Counted from the first letter of the stretch, positions 1 through 11,220 are shown. The stretch: 64,000 nt of DNA from Limnoperna fortunei (GCA_944474755.1 OX104116.1:5459547-5523546); one strand, 5' to 3'. The notes: generated from the letters alone by a model not told the origin. Translations and numbers: made by a program.

Positions 1-168
1 ATAGAATGGGACAGGAGCTAGAGGGAGATGCTTATCAGTGCAAGATGGTATGAAAATATTACATTTAGATTTTTTAATGAAATACATAATTTTACACAGA
101 TTTTCCAATAAATAATTTAACTAAATTTATTGTTGAACACCCGAATAAGGTTTCCTTAATAACTTACC
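1..168. other. Unannotated AT-rich sequence
   Basis: I see no exon, RNA gene or clear repeat here. The next few hundred bases are repeat-derived, so this may be the decayed edge of the same repeat. Confidence 0.4.
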
Positions 169-400
169 CGAAGGAAGTACATTATTTGGAGATGTGCATA
201 AAGAATTTTCATTGCTGTCGGATATCATTCAGGGGATATAACTGAATTTAGACATTTTAAATATAGTGTTCAAAGAGAGACCTCATAAGTGCAACTCCTT
301 AACCGCTAAATGGAATTTGATGAAAATCTGGAGTTGTGCATGAAGAAATTTTATTGCATTCAAATATCATTCAGGGGAGATAATTAGACATACATTTTTT
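169..400 (+). repeat. Diverged two-copy tandem repeat
   Basis: Two related blocks lie about 140 bp apart. Each carries GGAG-T-GTGCAT followed by a block ending TATCATTCAGGGGA. The stretch GTGCAACTCC followed by TGGAATTTGATGAAA resembles the core unit of the hairpin-ended element at 40122-41581 (family H4), so this is probably an old relative of that family. No coding capacity is visible. Confidence 0.45.
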
Positions 401-960
401 TTGGCAATAGAATCCACAATGAATCGCTCACAGTATTCCTTGTTTGATATCGCTTGGCCCTATAGTGATCAGTCTGTCCGTCCGAACTAATCGAGTCCGG
501 GCTGTAACTTTTTTATCTTTTGAGGTAGGCTTTTGATATTTGGAATGTAGGTAGATAATATCAAGGCGATGTGTCGCATACCGTGGTTGATAACCTTTGA
601 TCTTGAACTTTGTCCTTAAGCCAAGTTAAGGTCACATTATTGCTTTCTGTATTACAAATTCATGTCCAGGCTGTAACTTTTTTATCTTTTGAGATAGGCT
701 TTTGATATTTGGAATGTGGGTAGATAATACCAAGGTGATGTGTCACATACCATGGTTGTTGACCTTTGACCTTGAGCTTTGACCTTAAGGTCACATAATT
801 GCTTTCTGAATAACAAATTCATGTCCGAGTTGTAACTTTTTTATCTTTTGAGGTAGGCTTTTGATATTTGGAATGTGGGTAGATAATATCAAGGCAATGT
901 GTCGCATACCAATGTTAATGACCTTTTACCTTAACCTCAAGGTCAGAGGGGCCCACATAG
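401..960 (+). repeat. Tandem repeat with ~160-170 bp period, 3 copies
   Basis: The phrase TGTAACTTTTTTATCTTTTG recurs at about 502, 671 and 830, giving a period of 159-169 bp. Each unit continues with a TTTGATATTTGGAATGT block, GTGTCGCATACC-like text and a GACCTTTGACCTT-like stretch. A TCTGTCCGTCCG run precedes the array, as in family H4. This looks like another tandem-core mollusc repeat, read in the + direction. Confidence 0.6.
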
Positions 961-1167
961 ATGGGTACCATCTCACTGATATCTGGTTCTACTTTGTTAA
1001 AAAAATTGTCTACCTGTATGAATACAATATTAGGAATTAAAAGACATTTTGTTGGGTTCTGACTGTGTCTGTAGATTGTACTTTTGTTCTTGGAAGATCA
1101 CATACTGTCATTGTAGCTCTGGCTTAATGATTAGAAATTATATTAATTTCATGTTTTGTCATTAAAG

Positions 1168-1274
1168 GGGCTGTTATGAAAGTCCAGAAGGTGGAGAGAG
1201 GACCTATTGATGATGCTTTGATAGAGGTGCTAAAGCATGCACCACATTTACCTGGTTCACCAAAGCATATAAAG
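1168..1274 (+). CDS. Penultimate coding exon of an unrecognised gene
   Basis: The stretch is bounded by an AAAG acceptor after a T-rich tract and an AAG/GTAATT donor. After two leading bases it is open for 35 codons in one frame (AVMKVQKVERGPIDDALIEV, then LKHAPHLPGSPKHIK). It joins in phase 0 to the exon at 1877-1918, which ends in a stop, so together they read as the C-terminus of a + strand gene lying mostly left of the window. I do not recognise the protein. The phrase LKHAPH recalls the glycine dehydrogenase C-terminal region, but the next exon does not continue that way. The exon call rests on splice sites and an open frame only. Confidence 0.45.
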
Positions 1275-1876
1275 GTAATTATGAAAGCTAATATGACTTA
1301 TTAGGATAAGGTTGGGTTCCATTGTCTGAACTGATTAATAACTGATAATAATTACATTTGCCTTGCATATAATTAAAATGTGGTAATTCTATTGGTTAAC
1401 TGGTCCATGGAATCATCATCTTATATAACTCGATGAAATGTCACTTGTGTTAGTAACAAGGCCATTAACAGGTAATGACCTTACAAATAATATTTAAGCA
1501 AAATAAAAAAAATACACAAACACACCATAAAACAAAATAAAAAAAAACATTAAAATGTAATTATAAGAATTGAACTGGTACTTTTAGGGTAAGTGTTAAA
1601 GTTTCATAAAGGAATTAATTCAAAATAGAGGAACAATTTATAATTATTGAGAGGGGTATCCTTTTTTAAGCTCATTCTGAGTCTCTGAAGTATTTTTTGT
1701 TTCATAACAATTTTCTCAGCAAGTACTTATTATAGCCTTTTGACATTCCTAATTAATGTACCATCAGAATGGGGTCCCATATGGGATTTGATGTTAAGTC
1801 TGTTGCTTGCCTTCTTCCAGTTTAACGAAATATGGTGATTTATTTACTTTGATAGATTTCTTTTTTTTTATTTCAG
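1275..1876 (+). other. Putative intron of the unrecognised gene
   Basis: This 602-bp stretch runs from GTAATT to a long T tract and TTTCAG. It is AT-rich, has no recognisable repeat and has many stops in all frames. Confidence 0.4.
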
Positions 1877-1918
1877 AAACAGACTAGTACCACAAGAATT
1901 GAAATCGACACTGACTAA
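1877..1918 (+). CDS. Putative terminal coding exon of the unrecognised gene
   Basis: A textbook acceptor (nine T residues, ATTTCAG) precedes an open stretch coding KQTSTTRIEIDTD and then TAA. The frame is continuous with the exon at 1168-1274. The tail is hydrophilic and acidic. Evidence is limited to the splice sites and the matching phase. Confidence 0.42.
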   Translation, partial: KQTSTTRIEIDTD

Positions 1919-2361
1919 AGAGTAAAGATTTTTTCTCCAGGATAAATTGGACAATAACTATAATTCAGAAACAACTAGTAGATGTAAAAATGACATTTTT
2001 TATGACAATACTAAGAAGGCATAATGTAATTACATATTTTCTCAAATTAAAAAGGAATATCTTGATAAACATGTTTTTATTTAGTCGCAGCCCATTAATA
2101 TGTTTCTAGCAATACTGTGTTGTGACATGCAAAAATTGCAAATTTCAGAATTTTCTTAAGCCTCAAATACACTTTTTCTTCCCCTCTTATTATTCCCTAT
2201 AATTGATTTTTTGGTTCCTACTTGACTAATAGAATGTAGTTTTTAGTGTTATTTCTGTCAAAAGTATATGGTGCCCAAGAAAACATTTCAATTAATCATA
2301 CATGATTTATTGATGTCATATGTTGGTTTCGTTGATGAAAAGAATAATGTCAGGTATAGTT
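1919..2361 (+). other. Probable 3' UTR and downstream spacer
   Basis: Non-coding AT-rich sequence follows the putative stop. An ATTAAA hexamer near 2045 could serve as a polyadenylation signal; no AATAAA is obvious nearby. From about 2350 it runs into a 24-bp tandem array. Confidence 0.35.
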
Positions 2362-2553
2362 TGATAACGTTAAAGGTTTGTTGTCTGAAAATGTTTAAGT
2401 AACGTTTTCTGATAACGTTTAAATTTTGTTGTTTAATAACGTTTAAGTTTTGTTGTTTGAAAACGTTAAAGTTACGTTGCTAAATAACATTCATGTTATG
2501 TTGTTTGGTAACGTTAAAAATTAGTTATTGAGTAACGTTATAAAAAACGTTAC
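2362..2553 (+). repeat. 24-bp tandem repeat rich in AACGTT, 8 copies
   Basis: Eight consecutive 24-base units can be laid out without gaps: 2362, 2386, 2410, 2434, 2458, 2482, 2506 and 2530. The consensus is close to TGATAACGTTTAAATTTTGT plus TGTT. Most units carry the self-complementary hexamer AACGTT. Confidence 0.85.
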
Positions 2554-2679
2554 ACTGACGTTGATCGGAGTCTACAAAATGCCGTTACTTTAACGTAAAA
2601 AATATACGTAACTATAACCAAAAAGTAACGTTTTTTTAACGTTAAATAAACGTTATTGTGTTTGCTGGGTTCTTCCTTG
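2554..2679 (+). repeat. AACGTT-rich junction between array and LINE
   Basis: More AACGTT/TAACGT motifs occur outside the 24-bp register, ending with GTGTTTGCTGGG just before the LINE coding remnant. It may be the end of a non-autonomous DNA element whose inner part is the 24-bp array, but no matching second terminus was found. Confidence 0.35.
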
Positions 2680-4411
2680 CATGCTAAAATTGTTTGAACA
2701 TGTTATTAAATCTAGACTTTCGTCGTATGTTTTAGACCCTAGTAATTTTCCCAACAAACAACAGCAGAGATTTCAGAGATATCTTGGTTGTGTAAATGCT
2801 TCTTTTAATCTTAACGAAACGATTTATCATAATTTAGAGCTATGAAGCAATGTTTTTGTAGCTTTTTTAGATAGCCGTAAGGCATTTGACACCGTATGGA
2901 GAAAGGGTTTAATGGTTAAATTGTATAGATTAGGATTAACAGGAAATATTTAGATTCTAATAAAGAATGTTATACTGATACTAAAAGTGCTGTAATAGTC
3001 AATCAGAGTCAATCTATGTATTTTACTGTTGAAGAGGGAGTTCGCCAAGGCGGCGTATTGTCAGGTTTGCTATATCTTATTTTTATAAACGACCTAATTG
3101 TTAGTCTTGAAAAAGCAAATAGAAACACTGGTATTTTTAATATAACTTCTTGTGCTCCTTCATTGGCTGATGATATAGCGTGTGTTAGCACATCTCAACT
3201 ACAATTACAAAAAATGCTTGATATTTGTGTAAATTTTTCTAACAAGTGGCGGTTTTGTTTTAACGCGGACAAATCTTGTATATTACTGCAATTTGCTGCA
3301 AAATCAAGAGACTGTAATATAAATTATTTATGGTACATCGGTAATGAACTTATTCCAAAAGCAGAAACTTACTGTCATCTTGGATTTGAGATAAACTCTA
3401 AATTGAAGTCGATCGATAGAACTGTGAATGCGTGCAGAAAAAGAAATGCATACTTCGCATTGAACGGAATCTCCTCGCAATTTACAAACCCGTCAATATT
3501 TGTTAAACTTTATAAGACCGTTGTCCTGCCAACTGCACTATATGGTTGTGAAATGTGGACTAACTTGAAATCATCTGATTGGTTGACATTAAACAAATTT
3601 CAACACTTCATTATAAAACAATTTTGACCTTAAAACGCTAACTGGATATTTGTCAGAGTGTACTTGGACTGCATCCTATTGACGCTTATATTGATAAAAA
3701 GAAGTTGTTATTCCTAAATAAACTGTGTGTTATGAACGAAACCTATCTATCTAAAAAGATTTTCGTTATAAGACTTCTCGTTTATGGTAGACAAAAGACG
3801 TTAATACTATGGTTTCATTCCAGACATAATAGATATTCTCTTTAAATATGGACTCTCTAGATATATTTTGGACTACATGTTAGATGGTTATTTTCCTGAA
3901 AAAGATGCGTGGAGAAAAATTGTAAACAATGCAATTTTTGAAAAACACACTTCCGATTGGCATAGTCGAATAACCAATGACAATGATTTTTCCAGATTTA
4001 GAAACTTGCACCATAGTGTCCAGTTGGCACACTTCTGGAAACACTCACTAACTTTTACGGAAATAAGACGATCTTACCTTATAACAACAGTTTGGGCAGA
4101 AATACCATATTCTTCCAATGGGCGTATGTGCGTATTGCAATCGATCATTTGAAGATGTCTATATTCATGCAAGTCTAAATTGTTCGTCAACTTGGCTACT
4201 CCGGGGTGTTTGGTGGGATAAAGTTATTGACAATTATCCGCTGGATTTGTTTATTGAACTAGACAGTTATGATCACGAGGAACAATTTCAAGTGTTATTG
4301 GGGAGGGAACCAAACACAACACTGAGTGATGATCAATTAATAGACTTTACAAAATTGTGTCATGCTCATGTAGCCCAATGTGTGGCTAAATATCGTAGAG
4401 ACATCCGATAA
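2680..4411 (+). pseudogene. Non-LTR retrotransposon (LINE) reverse transcriptase, decayed
   Basis: A broken reading frame codes for a LINE reverse transcriptase. Visible landmarks in order are LKLFEHVIKSRLSS (finger region), VFVAFLDSRKAFDTVW (motif A) near 2850-2900, EEGVRQGGVLSGLLY near 3030-3070, and SLADDIACVS near 3165-3190, the catalytic YADD-type box with Y replaced by L. The frame has stops near 2843 and 2951, another at 3625-3627, and shifts before the C-terminal part. That part (4118-4411) ends with a CX2C...H...C knuckle (CAYCNRSFEDVYIHASLNC) typical of LINE C-termini. The 5' half is missing. Enzymes of this type copy their own mRNA at a nicked target; this copy is dead. Confidence 0.9.
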
Positions 4412-4592
4412 GATAATATATATGTCCATGTCCAGTTTTAATTATTCATCTGTTTATTTATTTATGTATGTATTTAATTAGTTGTTTTTTTTTCAATGAC
4501 AAAAATGTATATTAGGTGATATAGTTTTTATTTTGTCTACTATTATAATATGTATTGTATTCATTATCTGAATCTCTATTAAGAGGAAATAA
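4412..4592 (+). other. LINE 3' UTR
   Basis: AT-rich non-coding sequence between the LINE stop codon and its simple-repeat tail. It ends with GAGGAAATAAAG, a polyadenylation-like signal directly before the tail. Confidence 0.65.
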
Positions 4593-4660
4593 AGAATGAA
4601 TGAATGAATGAATGAATGAATGAATGAATGAATGAATGAATAATGAATGAATGAATGAAC
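4593..4660 (+). repeat. (GAAT)n LINE tail / microsatellite
   Basis: About 16 GAAT units with one interruption directly follow the LINE 3' UTR. Such short tandem tails are the 3' ends of several LINE clades. Confidence 0.9.
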
Positions 4661-4871
4661 AATGTTTGTGCAAATGAATATTAGTTTGAGGTTTAAAATA
4701 CATGTAATTGCAAACAATTTTGAAACAATTTTATTTACTGTCAAAATAATTCAGCGGTAATCATAATTTGTCGCTGTATATATTTTTTTTTATCTTACGA
4801 CTATGCTGAACGGGAAGACACGATAACTGCCAATCTTAGCCCCGCCCGACCCCAAAACAGAACCACATGAC

Positions 4872-5210
4872 TTTAGACAAAGACAAAAGACAAAAAAGCT
4901 TTATTTAAAGTCGGTGTATCAATAACAGAAAACACAAGCTCTACAGAGCTTTTTAAACCGACATACATACATAGACAACAACAGAGACACAATAAAATAT
5001 ACATACATACATAAAACAATATACATAAAACAGCACAGGTACATGTAGCTAATCAACTAGTCAGTAAAAAGCAGCATGTTAAACTAATTTAGAAAGTATA
5101 AAAGCAGGTATTAATAAGCATCTAGTAAGAAAGAATACCAATGATTAAGCCAGGTTAAGACAATTAAAATAAAATAAAAGATCATAAAATCATAGACTAA
5201 AAACAAAGCC
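4872..5210 (-). mobile_element. LINE 3' end fragment, minus strand
   Basis: Read on the minus strand, this ends in CTTTAAATAAAGC followed by (TTTTGTC)n, the layout of a LINE 3' UTR with a short tandem tail. A small stem (AGCTCTGTAGAGCT) lies just inside the end. No coding remnant is visible, so it is a heavily 5'-truncated copy. Confidence 0.6.
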
Positions 5211-5395
5211 TTTTGACTTAATATTATATTATTATTAGATACTATTACCATTACCATAATATTATATTATTATTAGAAACAGTATACAGATTTATACATT
5301 ATACAATTACAAATAACATACATGTAGTTCTATATAAATAATTATGACATCAATAATACTCATACTTTGTCGCATTTTACACAATAAGAAAACTC

Positions 5396-6410
5396 GGATA
5401 CAGTTCAACTCGTACCTTGACCAACTCGTACCTACCAACTCGTATCCTACTAACTCGTACCTTTGCATTTTAATGTAGTTAATCTGTACATTCTGTACAG
5501 AATGCTCTAAATTAGTTCTTATTAAAAATATACACTGTATATTAGATAAAAATATATCAAAATATACGAACCTTTTACAATTATTTTGCAGTATATTAAA
5601 CAAAAATTCAACTCAATGTATATTTTTAATTGTATTTCAAATTAACTGATAAAACTTCAACAATTAACCGTTATACGCTTTCTTTGGGGTATATGAGTTA
5701 CGAATATTATGCTTTTTCAACAATTAATTTCAAAGAAAGGGATCCAATTAACGACCGCTTGTCGGCAAAATTGTGTACTTAACAAATTCAAGTTTTTACT
5801 ACAATACCGACAAGATGACAGTATTTTCAAGAAAATGATTACAGAATCCAAACTTAGTCGGCAGCAGAGATCCACTACGAAATACATACAGGCGGAATTT
5901 TTCAAGTTGTGGGATTTGTATGCCCGCTAGTCAACTTATGCGGCAGGATGAGCAGCTAAATGGACCATCATAAGACGTCTAAATATAATACAAACTGTTT
6001 ATAATATTAAAATGTATATATAAGTTTATTGTGGCTATAGACTACCAAAGACTGGTAACACGTGTTACATAAACGCCGATTTAAAATTATATTTCTTATA
6101 AGATATGCATCTTGTTTTAAAAATGTCTTGTGTTTAATGCTTTTGTTTGCTTGCTTTGTTTTTTAGTGCATAAGTGCTCAATCTAATTAAAATTAAATCT
6201 TTGACTTGCTCCCCTCTTTTCACTTTTGTTGCAGCGACCATAGCAAAAAGGGTGGAGCTAGTGAAAGATTTAATTTCAATTAGATTGATAAGTGCTGTAC
6301 AATAAATATGATAATAAATATTAAAAAATTATTTTTCAGATTGTGTCTATTTTCATTCTGCCAAAAAAGCAAATTTACGTGTTGGTTGAGGCACGAGTTG
6401 ACTAGGATTC
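5396..6410. mobile_element. 1.0-kb DNA element with terminal inverted repeats and 9-bp target duplication
   Basis: The left end GGATACAGTTCAACTCGT and the reverse complement of the right end, GAATCCTAGTCAACTCGT, form an imperfect inverted repeat of about 30 bp (22 matches). The flanking 9-mer AGAAAACTC occurs at 5387-5395 and again at 6411-6419. The 9-bp duplication suggests a Mutator-like (MULE) element. The left end also has CAACTCGTACC-type direct repeats. A 73-codon open stretch at 5709-5930 matches no family I know. The foldback element at 6179-6287 is nested inside. Confidence 0.75.
6179..6287. mobile_element. 109-bp palindromic MITE, copy 1, 9-bp target duplication
   Basis: The element is nearly one long inverted repeat, starting CAATCTAATTAAAATTAAAT and ending with its near complement ...AATTAGATTG. 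The middle is a CCCTTTT...GAC/AAAAGGG arm pair. The 9-mer ATAAGTGCT flanks it exactly (6170-6178 and 6288-6296). It is related to 8335-8445. Size and duplication length fit a MULE-type foldback MITE. Confidence 0.88.
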
Positions 6411-6419
6411 AGAAAACTC

Positions 6420-7327
6420 CACATCAGGAACATTTAAATATCCTTTAATAAATATATTACGTCCAATTCTATAAGTTTTCCAGTGGCAGACAAAATCCCG
6501 GTGGTTTATACCATCTTTGTCGTTGATTTATTGTTTGTAGCCTTGTTTTCGTCTTAAATATAGCTGACATACACGTTAAGCAAACATTTTTCTCCTATAC
6601 TGGTTAAGCAACCGCAAATTACAAACGAACATTCAAACTCAATTTAAAACAAGAATAGTTAGGTAGAGAACTTCGACCGACAAGATCCGTTTTCGCAAAG
6701 GTCATTAATAGGACAAACCTTATCTATTAGTTGATCGTATCTAAAATGAGGTGTACCTTTCTCAATTCCACTCGTTCATTAAATGAATATTTTGGTTACG
6801 GTTTAAATTTCGCGGACTTCTTAACAATTCACCCAAGCCTTTGGTTCTGAGACTACGTAAGCTTCCTGACTGAAACACGTAGAATGATTCTTCTTAAAAA
6901 TTATTCATCTATTAATGCCTTGTCAAAAGTTTATTTCTTTCTGTATCTACTTGTAAAAATGACCATTATAACGAAATTTAGCGATAAGTTATCTTAATAT
7001 AAGGTTGAATATTCGTCCGCGCTTTTAATAAGTTGTTGAAAAATATGATTGCAGATAGTTTTAACAATTTTTAAATTCAGTACACAGTGATTGTGCTGCG
7101 ATGATTATTGATTAAATTGTCTCCTGTTTAACACCCTTATCAAATGTAAACAAAACGATCCTTTGTTTCCTATCTTTGACATCTTTAAAGCAATTTAAGT
7201 TATGTTGTACATTTCATTTATCTCGTTGTACATTTTAAAAAAATCTATTTTACTTGTTAAAGTTTATATCGTAATCCGTCGTGATGCAAGGAGGGGAAGT
7301 CCGCCTTGAGTAAATCTACAAAGGAAG
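6420..7327. other. Unannotated AT-rich spacer
   Basis: No exon, RNA or repeat was recognised in this 0.9-kb stretch. All frames are densely stopped. Confidence 0.4.
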
Positions 7328-7335
7328 CATATACG

Positions 7336-7771
7336 CACGGGGGGGGGGGGTAACTAAGGATACTTTAGGTACAGGTGTGAGGACGGACATTTGAAAACCC
7401 ACCTTATTCATATATTTTCGGACACTATAAAACAGGACCTAATCATATATTGAATGATTAAATCAGACCTATTCATATATTTATTACTGCACATCCCAAT
7501 TGACAAAATAGTACGTTTACTACCAAATTGATAAATTGATGTTAATGGAACTATTTGTTTGTATAATCACTGTGGTTTACATAGGCTTAACATTCTTAAG
7601 ATGGGAATTGAGGCATGGAATATATTTAGATAATTTACATCTACCCAATGATATATTTTTCAATGAAAAAAGCTACCTATTCATATATTTTGGAGAGCTA
7701 AAAAAGTGACCTATTCGGACCGCACATCCGTATTACCCTATATATACCAAGTTACCCCCCCCCCCCCCGTG
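7336..7771. mobile_element. 436-bp hAT-like MITE with poly-G terminal repeats
   Basis: The left end is CAC, a run of G, then TAACTAAGG. The right end is CCAAGTTA, a run of C, then GTG, which is its inverted counterpart. The 8-mer CATATACG flanks it exactly (7328-7335 and 7772-7779), as expected for hAT transposition. Inside, ACCTATTCATATATTT-like phrases recur. There is no coding capacity, so it must have been mobilised in trans. Confidence 0.88.
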
Positions 7772-7779
7772 CATATACG

Positions 7780-8325
7780 AGTCATATACGGCACGCTACA
7801 GAAAGCTTCAACAGGCGGTGAATACACAAATAAAACCATGTATATGAAAATATTCTGTCGTTGACATTATGATACTGAAATTTTACACTATGTAGAGTTT
7901 GGTTGACTGATATTCAAGAAAACTGCTCTTGTTTTAGGTGCACAAGTGTGTGTAAATGTCCTTCACCTTTTTTTTTGTTTTTGGTAAATGGGATCGTAAA
8001 TGGGTATCAAAGAGGATTGATCCATGGGAGTATCAGACTACAGCATTTCCACTAAAAATTAATTTACTAACATTTCTCTTATTTTTCACGAAAGTGTGTA
8101 AAATTCAGTTTTGTTTTTAGGAAATAAAGTATTGAGAAATTCATAGTCTCGATTACCTAGAAGCATATATAATTGCGTATATTATTACCTTGCTGTAATT
8201 TCGCTACCAAAAGTTGGTGACAAAATAATCTTATAAATGACGTCTCAGTAAAATCCTGTCTTGATAGTGCATAATAACAATATTAATTAATTGATTAAGT
8301 TATATTTAATTAAAATATTCAAATG
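7780..8325. other. Unannotated AT-rich spacer
   Basis: No gene or repeat was recognised between the hAT-like MITE and the second foldback MITE. Confidence 0.4.
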
Positions 8326-8334
8326 TAAACTTTG

Positions 8335-8445
8335 CAATATAATTAAAATTATATCTTCACTTGGCTCCCCCTTTTTGCTATTGTCGCCGTGAACGACAAT
8401 AACAAAAAGGGGGAGTTTGTGAAAGATTTAATTTAAATTAGATTG
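8335..8445. mobile_element. 111-bp palindromic MITE, copy 2, 9-bp target duplication
   Basis: This is a sister of 6179-6287, with the same CAAT-TAATTAAAATT start, a CTCCCCCTTTTTGCTATTGT arm and its complement, and the same AAATTAGATTG end. The 9-mer TAAACTTTG flanks it exactly (8326-8334 and 8446-8454). The central loop is GCCGTGAAC. Confidence 0.9.
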
Positions 8446-8605
8446 TAAACTTTGGTACAATTTTTTATACACCGTCATCATCCAATCAAAATCTTTCGCT
8501 CATTTTCGGGCGTAATGATAACGAGTTAAATCTAGAATGAATCCAGCACTCTAAGGCACATAGAAAATAACTGCAAAACAATCGATCTGAAACTTTTGTG
8601 ATTTT

Positions 8606-9413
8606 TTGTCTCGCATGCGACGATAGTCGCTGGAGGTGAGACATGTTTGGAATCCGGCGGCGGCAGCGTAAACACTTGGATATCTTGTTTCATGACCTTC
8701 ATATCTTTGTAGGCCTAAACCCTAGGTCCATCAAATTTGGTCCAGTGGTAGATTATGATTAGTTCTTGCCAGTCAGTCCCCTGTAACCTGACCTTGACCT
8801 CAATTTCACGGTCCAGCGACTACGTTAAAGTTTTTGGGTTACGGCAGTTCCTCTATAACCACGCATGGTAGAATAACAATATTTGGTATATAGGTTGCTG
8901 ATGAATAGTACATGACTGTCTGGTAGGTGTCACCTGACCTTGACCTCAATTTCACGGTCCAGCGACTACGTCAAAGTTTTTGTATCATGGCCCTTCCTCT
9001 GTAACCACGCATGGTATGATAACAGTACTTGGTATATAGGTTGCTGATGAATAGTACATGACTGTCTGGTAGGGGTCACCTGACCTTGACCTCAATTTCA
9101 CGGTCCATCCACTACGTTAAAGTTTTTGTATTAGGGCAGTTCCTCTATAACCTTGCATGGCTAGATGACAGTATTTGATATATAGATTGCTAATGATTAG
9201 TACATGAGTGTCTCGTAGGTTTCAACTGACCATGACCCCAATTTCACGGTCGAGTGACTAAGTTTAAGTTTTTGATTAGGTCACTTTCTGTGTAACCATG
9301 TAATGCATATTTTAAATGATAACAATTTAATGCTATTTACGTAAAGGTTATGACGTATTTTTTTCGTTACTGATGTGGAATGCAGGCGAGATATTTTTCA
9401 GTGTCTACACTTG
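8606..9413 (+). mobile_element. Hairpin-ended repeat family H1, copy a
   Basis: The 5' hairpin is formed by GCGAC/GTCGC and CTCGC-type arms, followed by GGAATCCGGCGGCGGCAG. The core repeats at exactly 146 bp (TGACCTTGACCTC-type phrase at 8790, 8936, 9082 and a diverged copy at 9228). The 3' end reads AGGCGAGAT...GTGTCTACACTTG. The layout of short flank, tandem core and short flank resembles the bivalve 'pearl' elements; that name is from memory, not a search. Confidence 0.85.
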
Positions 9414-9478
9414 TTTTAAACTAAATAAATTGTTGATGACCTCATTTTTAATTAACTGAATATATTTTTTTAATTATT

Positions 9479-9898
9479 TCTCCCAAACGAAGTTTTGGGA
9501 GACATATTGTTTTTGTCTGGTTTCTTCTTATTATTCTTCTTTTTTTTCTTTCCGTGTAATCTTGTCCGCATAGTTTATCTGCAATGAAATGTCTAATCAA
9601 GATCAAACTTTGGGAATATGTTAAGGGTGACCTAAAGTTTTGCAATTCGGAAGTTTCAAAATGGACGCCGTTGAAGAAAAACTTGCAGTTATCAGATCTC
9701 CGGAATGGCCGGAGCAATTTCAAATAAAATGGGTATGTAGAATGATATAGAAATCTATCCTGAGTATTTCTGCAAAAAAAAAAAAAAATTGAACGCGAAC
9801 GACACCATTTTGTAATGACAGCCTTTTCACCTAACTCATCCCCACACGTCAATTTTGAGATACGTTCTGTGATGGCATCTCAACACAATCAGCACTAG
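9479..9898 (+). mobile_element. Hairpin-ended repeat family H3, copy 1
   Basis: It starts with a hairpin (TCTCCCAAA-CGAAG-TTTTGGGAGA) and a pyrimidine-rich stretch. It ends with a weak GATGGCATCTCAACACA hairpin, ATCAGCACTAG and then TT. The body repeats phrases such as AATGGCCGGAGCAATTTCAA. Short open stretches here are chance frames. Confidence 0.8.
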
Positions 9899-11220
9899 TT
9901 ATTATTATTCTACTTCTAAAAACATATCCGGAAGATAACATGAAAACACTTTGACCGATCAATTTGAAACTTTGTGAGGTATGGAGGATCACTTAAAGGG
10001 ATGCAAGCAACTTTTAAAATGTTCAAGTTTGCCGCCTTTTAAAAAATGGCCACCATTAAAAAAGGGTACGTATCCCAGATCTCGGGGATGGCCTGAGCGA
10101 TTTCAATGAAAATTGGTACACCGATACAGTTGACTATCCTGAACATTTTTATCGAAAAAAATTTGAAGGGAACGCCGCTATTTTGTACTGGCGGTTTTTA
10201 CCACACTCCACCCAAAAATCGTCCACTTTTAAGACATGAATTTGTCAGCACGATTACGTGAAAACGCTTTGTCCGATCAATTTGAAACTTGGTGAGGTTA
10301 TGGAGGATCACTCAAAGGAGTGAAATCAACTTTGGAAATTTTCAAGATGGCCGCCATTTTCAAAATGGCCAACAATTGAAAATAAAAGTACATTTTCAGA
10401 TCTTGGTGATGGCTAGACTTATTTCAATTAAAATTGGTAAACTGATATAGTTGACTATCCTGAGCGTTTTTACCGAAAAAATATTTGACGCGAACGTCGC
10501 CATTTCTTAATAGCTGCCCCCCCCCCCCAATAAAAAAAGAAAACAGTCAACTTTGTCCGATTTCAACTAAATTTGATTTCTAGGCATATTTTAATGTATT
10601 GATTTGAATGAAATACTATATCCATGGGGGTTTTGGGCGACTTCTGTGTTGGCATCCCAACACAAGAATCTTTTTTTCTTCCACTTTCCGCCAACATTTT
10701 GTCTGACCATTTTCTCGGAGACCTAAAATTGAATCGACATGAAACTTCACCCAAAAATAGGTTATGACTCGAAGTTGTGCATACCGGTTGACCATCGTGA
10801 AATATCGGCCTTTTTGAAAATGACAAAAATCCTTAAAAATCCTAAATTAACGGATTTTAATGAAAATTGGAATGTAAGTAGAATATGTTGTACCGAACTA
10901 TATGACTTTCTATGGCGGCCATTTTTAATCCAAGATGGCCGCCATAAATTTAAAATGCTCCGATTTGCGCGAAACTTGGTTTTCATGGAAATTAAGATGT
11001 TGCGAATTGATGTTAGTCAAAAGAATTTGAATTTGGTCAACGCAACCTTCTTTCAATGACTGCCATTTTGAATTTAGGCCGACAAAATAAAAAATGCTCC
11101 GATTTGCACAAAACATGGTTTCATGGTAGGTAAAGTTGCTGTGAATGGATGTCTGAAATTGAGGGTCCACGGGGGTCGTTAGGGAGCCAGCTTTGATCCA
11201 TAGGATCATGTTTAATTATG
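9899..11220 (+). repeat. H3-related tandem sequence between the two H3 copies
   Basis: The H3 body phrases recur about every 330 bp: TGACCGATCAATTTGAAAC, GAGGATCACT-AAAGG, AATGGCCGCC-type text, GACTATCCTGA. An internal GTGTTGGCATCCCAACAC hairpin near 10647 matches the H3 3' end. It is probably one or more extra H3 units merged with the flanking copies. Sites reading CAAGATGGCCGCC occur near 10336 and 10930. Confidence 0.7.

Noticed and set aside
1168..1274. Glycine dehydrogenase exon, from the LKHAPH phrase
   Set aside because: The next exon ends the protein 13 residues later and lacks the conserved region that should follow.
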